The translations under genes and the position numbers were made by a program. This document shows, in pieces, positions 37,811 through 46,076 of a stretch of 64,000 bases of DNA. The number at the start of each line of letters is the position of its first letter. The first letter of the stretch is position 1. The notes beneath the pieces were generated by a model, which made no database searches, was not told the DNA's origin, and saw nothing but the letters and a program-made list of their open reading frames with translations. Source of the DNA: Myxococcales bacterium (GTDB lineage Bacteria > Myxococcota_A > UBA796 > GCA-2862545); the NCBI GenBank assembly GCA_019634415.1, contig JAHQVJ010000216.1:1-64000 (forward strand), in the 5' to 3' direction.

Positions 37811-38826
37811 CACTGCTCCAGACGGGTGGTGCCAGCCTCCAGCAGGCGCGTGAGCACCGGCCCGAGCAGCTCTGGGCTGACGTTGAGGTGGTCGATGTGG
37901 TCCAGGTTCTCCGCGAGCGCACGCGCCGCCAGACCCAGCAGGGTCGACGCAGGCAGGTCACGGTAGACCTCCATCCGGTCGCGCTCCGCCGCCACGCGAG
38001 CCCCCTCCACCGCCTCGATGGACGTGGCCTCGGCGCGGGCGTCGAGCTCGCGCCGCTCGGCCTTCGCCTGGGACTGGATCTGCAGCGCCTGGGCCTCCTC
38101 CTCGACGCGCAGCCGCTCGTTCTTGCCGTGCTGCGCCACGAGCTGCTCCTCGCGCGCCGCGAGCTCGATGCGGTTCTGCAGCTCGTTCTCCTGGATGGCG
38201 CGCTCCTTCTCCACCGCCAGCGCACGACGGTGGAACGTGGCCTCGTCCGCCGACTGCTGGATCTGCTCGCGAGTGGGCATCTGCAGCGCCTTCTCCACCT
38301 CGGCCTCGGCTCGCAGCGAGGCCACGCGGACGGCCACGATCTGAAGCCCCATGTCCTGCAGGCCATCGTCGGCCGTGAGCCCTTCCTGGATGGCGGTGCG
38401 GATGGGCTCCACCCCCCGCTCGAGCATGGCCTTGAGCCCGAGACCTCGCGTGCCGTGCTCAGCGAGCTGTCGCACCAGAGGCCCCAGCGCACTCTCGATG
38501 CTCTCCAGCGGCTCCTCCTTGAAGTGCCCGGTCTGTAGATCGAGGGAGAAGTCCACCCGCTTCGAGACGCGCTCCGGATCGACGACCCGCCACTGCAGCG
38601 TGCCCTGGATGATGATCTCCTGGAAGTCTGCGGAGGGCACGCGGACGAGGAACGGCAGCTCCCGGTCGTCTACGGGGATCTCGGCGATCGATGCCGACAG
38701 CGGCAAGAACCAGAACGCCAACCCGCGCCCCGAGGCCACCAGCTGTCCGCTGCGCCAGCGGAGCACGTGCGAGCTCTGCTCCGAGCGCAGGTGACGCAAC
38801 CACAACAAGCGAGTCATGACGGCCAT
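37810..38826 (-). CDS. SPFH-domain (band 7/flotillin-like) protein
   Basis: 338 residues. An SPFH/band 7 domain (about 30-170) is followed by a long, charged coiled-coil rich in Glu, Arg and Ala (about 180-300). The N-terminus is moderately hydrophobic (about 33-48) rather than a clear membrane helix, so peripheral membrane binding is likely. These proteins form ring-like membrane scaffolds. Start at ATG 38826 with GGAGG at six bases; a downstream ATG (38817) is possible. It is coupled to the NAD-kinase-like gene and divergent from the NADAR gene. Confidence 0.82.
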   Translation of the reverse strand: MAVMTRLLWLRHLRSEQSSHVLRWRSGQLVASGRGLAFWFLPLSASIAEIPVDDRELPFLVRVPSADFQEIIIQGTLQWRVVDPERVSKRVDFSLDLQTGHFKEEPLESIESALGPLVRQLAEHGTRGLGLKAMLERGVEPIRTAIQEGLTADDGLQDMGLQIVAVRVASLRAEAEVEKALQMPTREQIQQSADEATFHRRALAVEKERAIQENELQNRIELAAREEQLVAQHGKNERLRVEEEAQALQIQSQAKAERRELDARAEATSIEAVEGARVAAERDRMEVYRDLPASTLLGLAARALAENLDHIDHLNVSPELLGPVLTRLLEAGTTRLEQ

Positions 38827-38854
38827 GTTCACCTCCTGCAGTCCACTAAGATGC

Positions 38855-38883
38855 TTGACGCATATATGCACTAGAAATATATC
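38855..38883 (+). promoter_or_regulatory. Sigma-70-type promoter for the NADAR operon
   Basis: TTGACG at 38855-38860, a 17-base spacer, and TATATC at 38878-38883. The surrounding stretch is A/T-rich, in contrast to the window. It leads to the ATG at 38900 with a short leader. Predicted from sequence only. Confidence 0.55.
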
Positions 38884-38899
38884 TGGCCCTGGGGGACGC

Positions 38900-39448
38900 A
38901 TGAACTGGACGCAGCTGAAGCAGGAGTGGCGGTCGGGTCGTAGGCCCGATCTGTGGATGTTCTGGGGCCACCGGGCTCAGCCCGACGACGCTGTGGGAGC
39001 TGGCGTGCTGTCGCAGTGGTGGCCCTGTGCCTTCGAGGTGGAGGGGCAGACCTACTGCACGGCCGAGCACTTCATGATGGCGGAGAAGGCGCGCCTGTTC
39101 GACGATGCCGAGGCGCTACAGCGGATCTTGACCCATCCCGATCCGCGACGCGCCAAGGCGGTGGGTCGGACGGTGCGCGGGTTCGACGAGGCCACCTGGA
39201 GGGAGCATCGCATGGACATCGTGGTGCGGGGCAACCGGGCCAAGTTCGGGCAGCAGCCTCAGCTGCGGGATTTCCTGATCGAGACCGGTGAGTCGGTGTT
39301 GGTGGAGGCCTCGCCCCACGACCGCATCTGGGGGATCGGTCTGGCGGCCAGCGATCCGCGTGCGTCGGATCCGGGAACCTGGCGGGGTCAGAACCTGCTG
39401 GGGTTCGCGCTGATGCAGGTACGCGCGGACGTTACCCACGCGGCATGA
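38900..39448 (+). CDS. NADAR-domain N-glycosidase (YbiA-like)
   Basis: 182 residues, whole-length NADAR domain. Conserved blocks: FWGH near the start, SQWWPCAFEV, TAEHFMMAEKARLF, AKAVGR, then RAKFGQQPQLRDFL and WGIGLAA and NLLGFALMQVR. Members remove riboflavin-pathway intermediates, or ADP-ribose from nucleic acid or protein, by breaking an N-glycosidic bond. Core positions look intact. It overlaps the PLP dehydratase by four bases (ATGA), so the two share a message. The gene has its own A/T-rich promoter at 38855-38883. A weak GGGGGACGC precedes the ATG. Confidence 0.88.
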   Translation: MNWTQLKQEWRSGRRPDLWMFWGHRAQPDDAVGAGVLSQWWPCAFEVEGQTYCTAEHFMMAEKARLFDDAEALQRILTHPDPRRAKAVGRTVRGFDEATWREHRMDIVVRGNRAKFGQQPQLRDFLIETGESVLVEASPHDRIWGIGLAASDPRASDPGTWRGQNLLGFALMQVRADVTHAA

Positions 39449-40404
39449 CGCCCATCCATCACGTCACGCCGCTCCTTCGCTCCAGCGTGCTCTCCGCCCA
39501 CCATGGTGCCGACGTCTGGCTCAAGCTGGACTCCGCACAGCCGTCCGCGTCGTTCAAGCTGCGAGGCATGGGCCATGCCTGTCAGCAGGCGGTGCAGCGC
39601 GGGGCCCGTCACCTGGTCTCTTCGTCGGGGGGCAACGCGGGCTACGCGGTGGCCTACGCCGGTCGTCAGCTGGGCGTTCCCGTGACCGTGGTGGTGCCGC
39701 GCCGAACGGCCGAGCGCATGCGTCGCCTCATCGAGGGAGAGGGGGCGGTGGTCCAGGTGCACGGGGAGGTGTGGGACGACGCCCACGAGCACGCGCTACA
39801 GCTGGCCCCGTCCCTGTCTGGGGTGGTCATCCATCCCTTCGACGCGCCCGATGTGTGGGCAGGGCACGCCTCGTTGGTGGAGGAGGTACACGCCGAGGGG
39901 GTTCGACCCGAGGCGGTGGTGGTCTCCGTGGGTGGGGGTGGCCTGATGTGTGGGGTGCTGCAGGGCATGCACGGCGTGGGATGGGCCGACACACCGCTGG
40001 TGGCCGTGGAGACCGAGGGAGCGGCCTCCTTCGCCGCTGCCATGGCGGCGCAGCGGCCCGTCACGTTGGCCGAGATCGGAAGCCTCGCGCTCACGCTGGG
40101 GGCCAAGACGGTATGCGAGCGCGCAGTGCAGTGGTGCCAAGCGCACCCGATCCACTCCTGGCTGTGCTCGGATCGCGCCGCCGTGCAGGCGTGTGGACGC
40201 TTCCTCGACGACCATCGGGTGTTGGTGGAGCCTGCCTGTGGGGCGGCGTTGGCCTCGATCTACGACAGCGCCGAGCCGCTGCGCGGGCGCTCGGTGCTCG
40301 TGGTGGTGTGTGGGGGGGCCTCCGTCACCCAGGAGCAGCTGGCCGGGTGGCAGGAGCAGGTCCGAGGGCCTGCGGGCGAAGCCGAGGACCCAAGGGAATC
40401 GTAG
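39445..40404 (+). CDS. PLP-dependent serine/threonine dehydratase-like protein
   Basis: 319 residues. The PLP lysine is in SASFKLRG (Lys38), then SSSGGNAGYAVAYAGRQLGVP, and a GGGGLMCGV phosphate-binding loop. Layout agrees with the short L-serine/threonine dehydratase type (SDS/CHA1-like), lacking the C-terminal regulatory ACT domain of IlvA. It should deaminate serine or threonine to the corresponding keto acid and ammonia. The reason for pairing with a NADAR N-glycosidase is not clear; both could clear reactive metabolic side products (inference). It ends 14 bases before the convergent ABC ATPase gene. Confidence 0.87.
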   Translation: MTPIHHVTPLLRSSVLSAHHGADVWLKLDSAQPSASFKLRGMGHACQQAVQRGARHLVSSSGGNAGYAVAYAGRQLGVPVTVVVPRRTAERMRRLIEGEGAVVQVHGEVWDDAHEHALQLAPSLSGVVIHPFDAPDVWAGHASLVEEVHAEGVRPEAVVVSVGGGGLMCGVLQGMHGVGWADTPLVAVETEGAASFAAAMAAQRPVTLAEIGSLALTLGAKTVCERAVQWCQAHPIHSWLCSDRAAVQACGRFLDDHRVLVEPACGAALASIYDSAEPLRGRSVLVVVCGGASVTQEQLAGWQEQVRGPAGEAEDPRES

Positions 40405-40418
40405 CGCGGGATCCGGAG

Positions 40419-41339
40419 TCAGCTGACCCGAGCGTCGTCGATGAAGCGCTGCTCGAGCGCCACGCCGCGCGACACGCCCCGGACCGCCAGGCGAGCCGAC
40501 GACAGCACCGACATCACCTCGATGCTCGCAGCGTCGAGGTCTGCCTCGGCACCGCCTTGCTGCAACAGGGTGCGCCCCTGGAGCGAGAAGCTGTGATCGG
40601 GCAGGCGCGCAGCGAGGTCGTCCAGGGGCACGTCGCCCTCCCCGAGCACCCAGCGCACCACCTGGCCCTGGCCCGTGATGTCGGTGAGCGTGCCCTGCCG
40701 CATGCAGCGACCCTTCTTCAGCATCACGACCCAGTCACACAGGCGCTCCAGCTCGGCGAGGTTGTGCGAGCTCACCACCAGCGTCTGGATCCCCCGTAGC
40801 CCTGCGAGGGCCTCGCGCAGGCTGTGGGCCTGCACCGGATCGAGACCCGCCAGGGGTTCGTCCAGCAGCACGAGCTGTGGCGATCCGCACAGTGCCGTGC
40901 CCACCGCGACGCGTCGGCGCATCCCGTGGGACAGGGTCGCGATGAGGCTCCTCTGTCGGTCCCCCAGGCCTACGAGGTGCAGTACGCGCTCCGCCTCCCG
41001 TACGGACTCTCGGCGGGTCATGCCCTGCAGCCGGGCGAGGTGGACCAGCAGCTCGGTGGGGGTGTGTCGGTCGGGCAGCTCGGCATCCTGGGGCAGCACG
41101 CCGAGCTGGCCCTTCATCTCGGTGGCGTGGAAGGTCCCCAGGCCCAGGATGTCCACCGTGCCTTCGTCGGGCGGCAGGTAGCCACTCACCACGGAGAACG
41201 CCGTGGTCTTGCCTGCGCCGTTGTGGCCCACGAAGCCCGCGATGCAGCCTCGGGGAATGCGGAAGGTCAGTCCGTCCAGGGCTGTGGTCTTTCGACCGTA
41301 GCGCTTGACCACGCCCTCGAAGCGCAGTGCATCGCTCAC
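40419..41339 (-). CDS. ABC transporter ATPase (ABC-2 type)
   Basis: 306 residues. Walker A GHNGAGKTT, signature LSHGMRRRVAVG, Walker B LVLLDEPLAGLD and an SSHN H-loop. The C-terminal 80 residues form an extra domain. The GTG at 41339 overlaps the upstream stop (GTGA). Together with the permease gene it forms an ABC-2 exporter or gene-regulating pair of the NatA/YhaQ kind. It lies in the ruvX operon by strand and overlap. Cargo unknown. Confidence 0.9.
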   Translation of the reverse strand: MSDALRFEGVVKRYGRKTTALDGLTFRIPRGCIAGFVGHNGAGKTTAFSVVSGYLPPDEGTVDILGLGTFHATEMKGQLGVLPQDAELPDRHTPTELLVHLARLQGMTRRESVREAERVLHLVGLGDRQRSLIATLSHGMRRRVAVGTALCGSPQLVLLDEPLAGLDPVQAHSLREALAGLRGIQTLVVSSHNLAELERLCDWVVMLKKGRCMRQGTLTDITGQGQVVRWVLGEGDVPLDDLAARLPDHSFSLQGRTLLQQGGAEADLDAASIEVMSVLSSARLAVRGVSRGVALEQRFIDDARVS

Positions 41340-42229
41340 AGGTCCCTCCCGGCGAACCGTGCGTAGCCCAGCAGGGCGAAGAACACGCCCAGCAACACGA
41401 TGACCACCGCCGAGGCGAGCCAGGCACCGCCTGGCTCCCACATGCCCTGGATCCACCCTTGAGGCAGCAGCTGCAGGGTCACGTCGGTGAGCCAGGGGTA
41501 TTGGTCGTGCGCCTCGGCGCCGCGCGCGAGCGCGTAGGCGACCCACGACAGAGCCACGCCCCCCACGGCCATCACCCGCGCCCACGCGGGAGACGCCGTG
41601 ATCTGCGAGGCGGCGACACCGATGCCGATGAAGGGAATCGCGAACACCCAGGCTCGAATCGAGAACCAAGCCAGCCAACTCGCCAGGTTCACGGGGTCCG
41701 TCAGCACCATGAAGCGCATGCCCACGCCGAGCACGGCCACGGTGGACACTGCGATGGCGGCCCCGGTGAGCAGGGCCTGGCCGATGAAGCGTCCGGTGAC
41801 CAACTCCAGGCGTCCGGTGCGCAGCACCTCGTAGCGGATCGCACGGCTCCGTACGTCCAGGGAGATGCACTCGGCACTCGCCGAGGCCGCGAAGAACGGC
41901 ACGAGCAGGAACCCGAACCACAGGTTGAACATGGCCAGGGGTGGGATCTGGATGATGAAGTCCACCAGGTGATCTGCGCCCACCAGGTTCGACACGAACT
42001 CTCGCCAGGTGTCGGACTTGACCAGCTCGTCGATCATGGCACCGGGCGTCTCGGTCCTCGGAGCCAGGATCTGCTGTGCCACCTCGTTCTCGAGCATGCC
42101 GATGAAGCGGACGAACAGATAGGATGCGCCCGCGCTGGCCACGGTGAAGAGCACCACGAGTGCGAGCGCTCGCCACGTTCGGATGGCCCGGAGGACCTCG
42201 AAGCGGGCCACGAGCCAGACGTCCCTCAC
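41336..42229 (-). CDS. ABC-2 family permease
   Basis: 297 residues with six hydrophobic segments: one at about 22-44, then a large loop (about 45-95), then five more from about 96 to the C-terminus. Charged N-terminus stays in the cytoplasm. This resembles ABC-2 permeases of the copper/antibiotic NatB-like type. It begins with GTG overlapping the upstream stop (GTGA). It is the membrane partner of the ATPase downstream. Confidence 0.85.
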   Translation of the reverse strand: MRDVWLVARFEVLRAIRTWRALALVVLFTVASAGASYLFVRFIGMLENEVAQQILAPRTETPGAMIDELVKSDTWREFVSNLVGADHLVDFIIQIPPLAMFNLWFGFLLVPFFAASASAECISLDVRSRAIRYEVLRTGRLELVTGRFIGQALLTGAAIAVSTVAVLGVGMRFMVLTDPVNLASWLAWFSIRAWVFAIPFIGIGVAASQITASPAWARVMAVGGVALSWVAYALARGAEAHDQYPWLTDVTLQLLPQGWIQGMWEPGGAWLASAVVIVLLGVFFALLGYARFAGRDL

Positions 42230-42945
42230 GGACCGATCTCCCGCAGGGCTCGGACCACCTCTCCGTCGATGTAGGACATGGGGTCGGAGGCCTCGGGAGA
42301 CATGCCCTGTGCCTGGTCGGGATCGAGCACGTCGTACAGGGCGTCCTCGGTGCCGATGAGCACGTCGATGGCATCGCGAGCGAAGAGCATGCTCTCCCGG
42401 CGATCGGGCTCCGCGCCTCCGGCCTCCTGGAAGACCTGGACGAAGTCCCCAGCCAGGGTGGCGAGCTCGCTGTTCATGTCGTCGAAGATGGCGTCGATCT
42501 CCGCCTCCTGCTCCTCCGTGGGGTCCGCTTGCTCGCGGAGTGCCTGGCGGGCTTGGCGCCGGCGCATCTCCATGGCGTCGATCATCCGGTTCAGATCGCT
42601 GTCGTCCGGCTGCTCCTCGTAGTTGCCGTCCTCGAAGTAGACGAAGTCATCGTCGTCGGTGTTCTCCGCGGGTTCTTCGGGCTCGGGTTCCTCGGGAGGG
42701 GGCATCACCACCTTCGTGCGCGCGTCGCCGCTGGAGGGGGCCTCGCTGGGTGCGCGCCGCAGCGCATTGGCGACCTGCGTGCCGATCACGCCTGGGCCTC
42801 GGCTGCACTCGCGGGCCTGAAGCTCTGCGACTTGCGCGCGGAGCGCGCGGGACTCGCCTCGCGGCGCCATTCCCCCCAAGGCCAGCCCCACGACCAAGGC
42901 CACCGCGGCCAAGATGAGGTGAGACGCCGTAAAGCTACGGTTCAT
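42226..42945 (-). CDS. Membrane-anchored acidic protein of unknown function
   Basis: 239 residues. One N-terminal membrane helix (about 8-26), a coiled-coil-like stretch after it, an acidic Pro/Glu/Asp segment (about 85-115), then helices rich in Glu/Gln/Arg (about 120-190). It looks like a single-pass protein with a soluble periplasmic tail, such as an accessory subunit. GGAG is seven bases before the ATG. It overlaps ruvX by 11 bases and the permease by 4 bases. Function not recognised. Confidence 0.65.
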   Translation of the reverse strand: MNRSFTASHLILAAVALVVGLALGGMAPRGESRALRAQVAELQARECSRGPGVIGTQVANALRRAPSEAPSSGDARTKVVMPPPEEPEPEEPAENTDDDDFVYFEDGNYEEQPDDSDLNRMIDAMEMRRRQARQALREQADPTEEQEAEIDAIFDDMNSELATLAGDFVQVFQEAGGAEPDRRESMLFARDAIDVLIGTEDALYDVLDPDQAQGMSPEASDPMSYIDGEVVRALREIGP

Positions 42946-43363
42946 GGGTGAGCTCCGGGTGGTCCAGGAAGGTCTGAAGGATGATCACGGCGGCCTGCTG
43001 GTCGATCACCTGCTTTCGACGAGCACGAGACACATCGGCGGCGATGAGCTGGCGCTCGGCATCCACCGACGTGTAGCGCTCGTCGACGTAGTGGACGGGC
43101 AGCGAGGTGGCCTCCCCCAAGGCGACGCCGATCTGACGCGCCAAGCGAGCCGAGCGCGCCTCCGAGCCGTCCAGCTCCAGAGGCAGGCCCACCACGACCG
43201 CCTGCACCTCACGCTCCGCGACGATGGCCTGCAGCGCGACGACGTCGGTGCGGACCCCCTTCCGCGACACGGTGCACACCGGTGACGCGAGGAGGCCCGT
43301 GGGATCGCTGACGGCCACACCGATGGTCTTGGTTCCGACATCGAGACCCAGGATTCGCCCCAT
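42935..43363 (-). CDS. ruvX: Holliday junction resolvase-like protein RuvX (YqgF)
   Basis: 142 residues. N-terminal LDVGTKTIGVAVSD is the RNase H-like core, with VVGLPLELDG and VDERYTS as further family motifs; the Asp and Glu metal ligands are present. In bacteria it acts in rRNA 5-prime end maturation and perhaps DNA junction processing. AGGGAG just precedes the ATG at 43363. It is the first gene of the minus-strand operon and is divergent from cinA. The LexA-type boxes at 43529-43564 lie between the two starts. Confidence 0.9.
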   Translation of the reverse strand: MGRILGLDVGTKTIGVAVSDPTGLLASPVCTVSRKGVRTDVVALQAIVAEREVQAVVVGLPLELDGSEARSARLARQIGVALGEATSLPVHYVDERYTSVDAERQLIAADVSRARRKQVIDQQAAVIILQTFLDHPELTHEP

Positions 43364-43528
43364 GGCTCCCTTCGTGCGCGCAGGTGTACGACAGGCAGAG
43401 GGAAGTATTCCGGTGGAGAGGGGATGGGCACCGATGGGCCCCGCCTTTGTCCGCGGAGTACCGCCGGGGCAGCCGGTCAGAAATGGGTCGACCGACGCTG
43501 GCGCGATGGACACCAGAGCGATAGCATG

Positions 43529-43545
43529 CTGCACATCCGTTCACC
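43529..43545 (+). promoter_or_regulatory. LexA-type box 1, upstream of cinA-recA
   Basis: CTGCACATCCGTTCACC fits 16 of 17 positions of CTRHAMRYBYGTTCAGS as I recall the Myxococcus consensus. Together with box 2 it forms a tandem direct repeat 19 bases apart that shares the block ACATCCGTTCA. It precedes the cinA start by 27 bases. Confidence 0.55.
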
Positions 43546-43547
43546 CA

Positions 43548-43564
43548 GTGTACATCCGTTCAGA
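43548..43564 (+). promoter_or_regulatory. LexA-type box 2, upstream of cinA-recA
   Basis: GTGTACATCCGTTCAGA fits 15 of 17 positions of the same consensus. It reaches to eight bases before the cinA ATG and touches the GAGGG ribosome-binding site. Bound repressor would therefore lie over the start of the message. Confidence 0.5.
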
Positions 43565-43571
43565 GGGTTCG

Positions 43572-44828
43572 ATGCCCACCGCGGAGGTCCTGTCCCAAGG
43601 CGACGAGATCGTCACCGGACAGACCGTGGATTCCAATGCTGCCTGGCTCGCCGAGCGCCTCACCGACCTGGGGTTCACACTGGTGCGTCACGTGGGCGTG
43701 GGGGATCGGATGCCGGACCTGGTGGGGGCTTTTCGCACCATCGACGAGCGTGCTGACCTGTGTGTGTGCACCGGTGGCCTGGGCCCCACCGACGACGACC
43801 TGACCACGGCTGCAGTGGCCGAGGCCTTCGGCTGTCCCGTTCGCCTCGACGAGGAGGCGCTCGCCCAGCTCCGTGCACGCTACGATCGCTTCGGAAGGAA
43901 GATGGCGCCGGTCAACGAGCGGCAGGCCTGGCTTCCGGAGGGCTGCGTCCGCCTCGACAACGACTGGGGCACGGCTCCGGGGTTCGCCGTGCGGGGGAGT
44001 CGAGCGCTCTTCGCCTGTCTGCCGGGGGTTCCCCGCGAGATGCGAAAGATGTTCGATGCACGGGTCCTGCCACTGCTGCACGAGCACTTCTCGCTGCAGC
44101 CCGATCAGCTGGTCACGCTGCGGTGCGTCGGGGTGGGGGAGTCCGACCTGCAGCAGGCACTGGAGGGATGGGAGCCGGCCAATGTGACCGTGGGGTTCCG
44201 GACCAAGCTCCCCGAGAACCACCTGAAGCTGCGCTTCTCCACCTCCGCTGAAGCCGACCACGTCATGGCTGTGGTGGAGCAGGCGCTCGATCGCGTGGGG
44301 CAGTGGGTGTTCTCCGTGGAGGGAGCGCCGCGGCCGATCCACGGATGGAACACAGAGGGGGGCGACTTGGCCACGGTGGTGGGGCGACGCCTCGTGGCTC
44401 GGCAGCACACCCTCGCGCTGGCGGAGTCGTGCACGGGCGGGCGGATCTCCGCTGCCTGCACCTCCATGCCAGGTGCCAGCGCCTGGTTCCTGGAGGGGCT
44501 GGTGACCTACTCCAATGCCGCCAAGGTGCGTCTGCTCGGCGTACCCGAGGCCGTCCTGGCCGAGCACGGAGCCGTCTCCGAGGCGGTGGCGAGGGCGATG
44601 GCCGCTGGCGTGCGGGAGCGCTCCGGCGCCACCTGGGGGGTGTCCGTCACCGGCATCGCGGGGCCCTCGGGTGGCAGCGAGCACAAGCCGGTCGGCACTG
44701 TCCATCTGGGGCTGGTCGGCCCCTCCACCGAGGCCCATCTGGCGCTGCGGCTCCCCGGAGACCGTCATCGCGTCCAGGAGCTCTCGGTGGCTGCAGCCCT
44801 GAACCTCTTACGTCAGCACCTCGCCTGA
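43572..44828 (+). CDS. cinA: CinA-type protein (competence/damage-inducible), two-domain
   Basis: 418 residues. An N-terminal MoCF-like/nucleotide domain with SQGDEIVTGQTVDSNAAWL and CTGGLGPTDDDLT, then a C-terminal CinA domain (about 260-415) with ESCTGGRISAA, SNAAKVRLLGV and GIAGPSGGSEHKPVGTV. Family members are NMN deamidase (C-domain) and ADP-ribose/CoA pyrophosphatase (N-domain), feeding NAD salvage; the protein is often made with RecA. GAGGG just precedes the ATG. It is the first gene of the cinA-recA unit and follows two LexA-type boxes. No domain is missing. Confidence 0.93.
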   Translation: MPTAEVLSQGDEIVTGQTVDSNAAWLAERLTDLGFTLVRHVGVGDRMPDLVGAFRTIDERADLCVCTGGLGPTDDDLTTAAVAEAFGCPVRLDEEALAQLRARYDRFGRKMAPVNERQAWLPEGCVRLDNDWGTAPGFAVRGSRALFACLPGVPREMRKMFDARVLPLLHEHFSLQPDQLVTLRCVGVGESDLQQALEGWEPANVTVGFRTKLPENHLKLRFSTSAEADHVMAVVEQALDRVGQWVFSVEGAPRPIHGWNTEGGDLATVVGRRLVARQHTLALAESCTGGRISAACTSMPGASAWFLEGLVTYSNAAKVRLLGVPEAVLAEHGAVSEAVARAMAAGVRERSGATWGVSVTGIAGPSGGSEHKPVGTVHLGLVGPSTEAHLALRLPGDRHRVQELSVAAALNLLRQHLA

Positions 44829-44839
44829 CGTTGCGTGAA

Positions 44840-44864
44840 CTGTCGCCTTTGCGGCAGCGTTTTT
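44840..44864 (+). terminator. Rho-independent terminator/attenuator between cinA and recA
   Basis: CTGTCGC (44840-44846) pairs with GCGGCAG (44851-44857), seven pairs with one G-T wobble, and a 4-base loop, followed by CG and TTTTT. It could reduce read-through from cinA into recA; recA would then need its own promoter in the remaining 45 bases or some read-through. Confidence 0.55.
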
Positions 44865-44911
44865 GTCAATCAGAGATGTTTCCCCATTCGGGTCGAGTAT
44901 CGGAGTGAACC

Positions 44912-45958
<1,047 letters not shown>

Positions 45959-45966
45959 TGGTGGCG

Positions 45967-46036
45967 GCATCGTCTAGCGGAACTGCACATCCAATGGCCG
46001 GCTTGCCATATGGATTGTGCAGTTTCACATGGATGC
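45967..46036 (+). other. Long imperfect hairpin after recA
   Basis: An 18-base arm at 45981-45998 (AACTGCACATCCAATGGC) pairs with 46005-46024 with two single-base bulges and a loop of CGGCTT. An outer 5-bp stem (GCATC at 45967 with GATGC at 46032) encloses it. There is no T-tract. It may be a factor-assisted terminator or a structured leader of the gene at 46077. Confidence 0.5.
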
Positions 46037-46076
46037 GTGTGGAGTTCGCCTCTAGGGTAGGGCCTGGAGGAATTCC

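Noticed and set aside
45967-46036. tRNA gene
   Set aside because: Only the D-arm-like opening fits; no anticodon arm, T-arm GTTCGA or acceptor of seven pairs.
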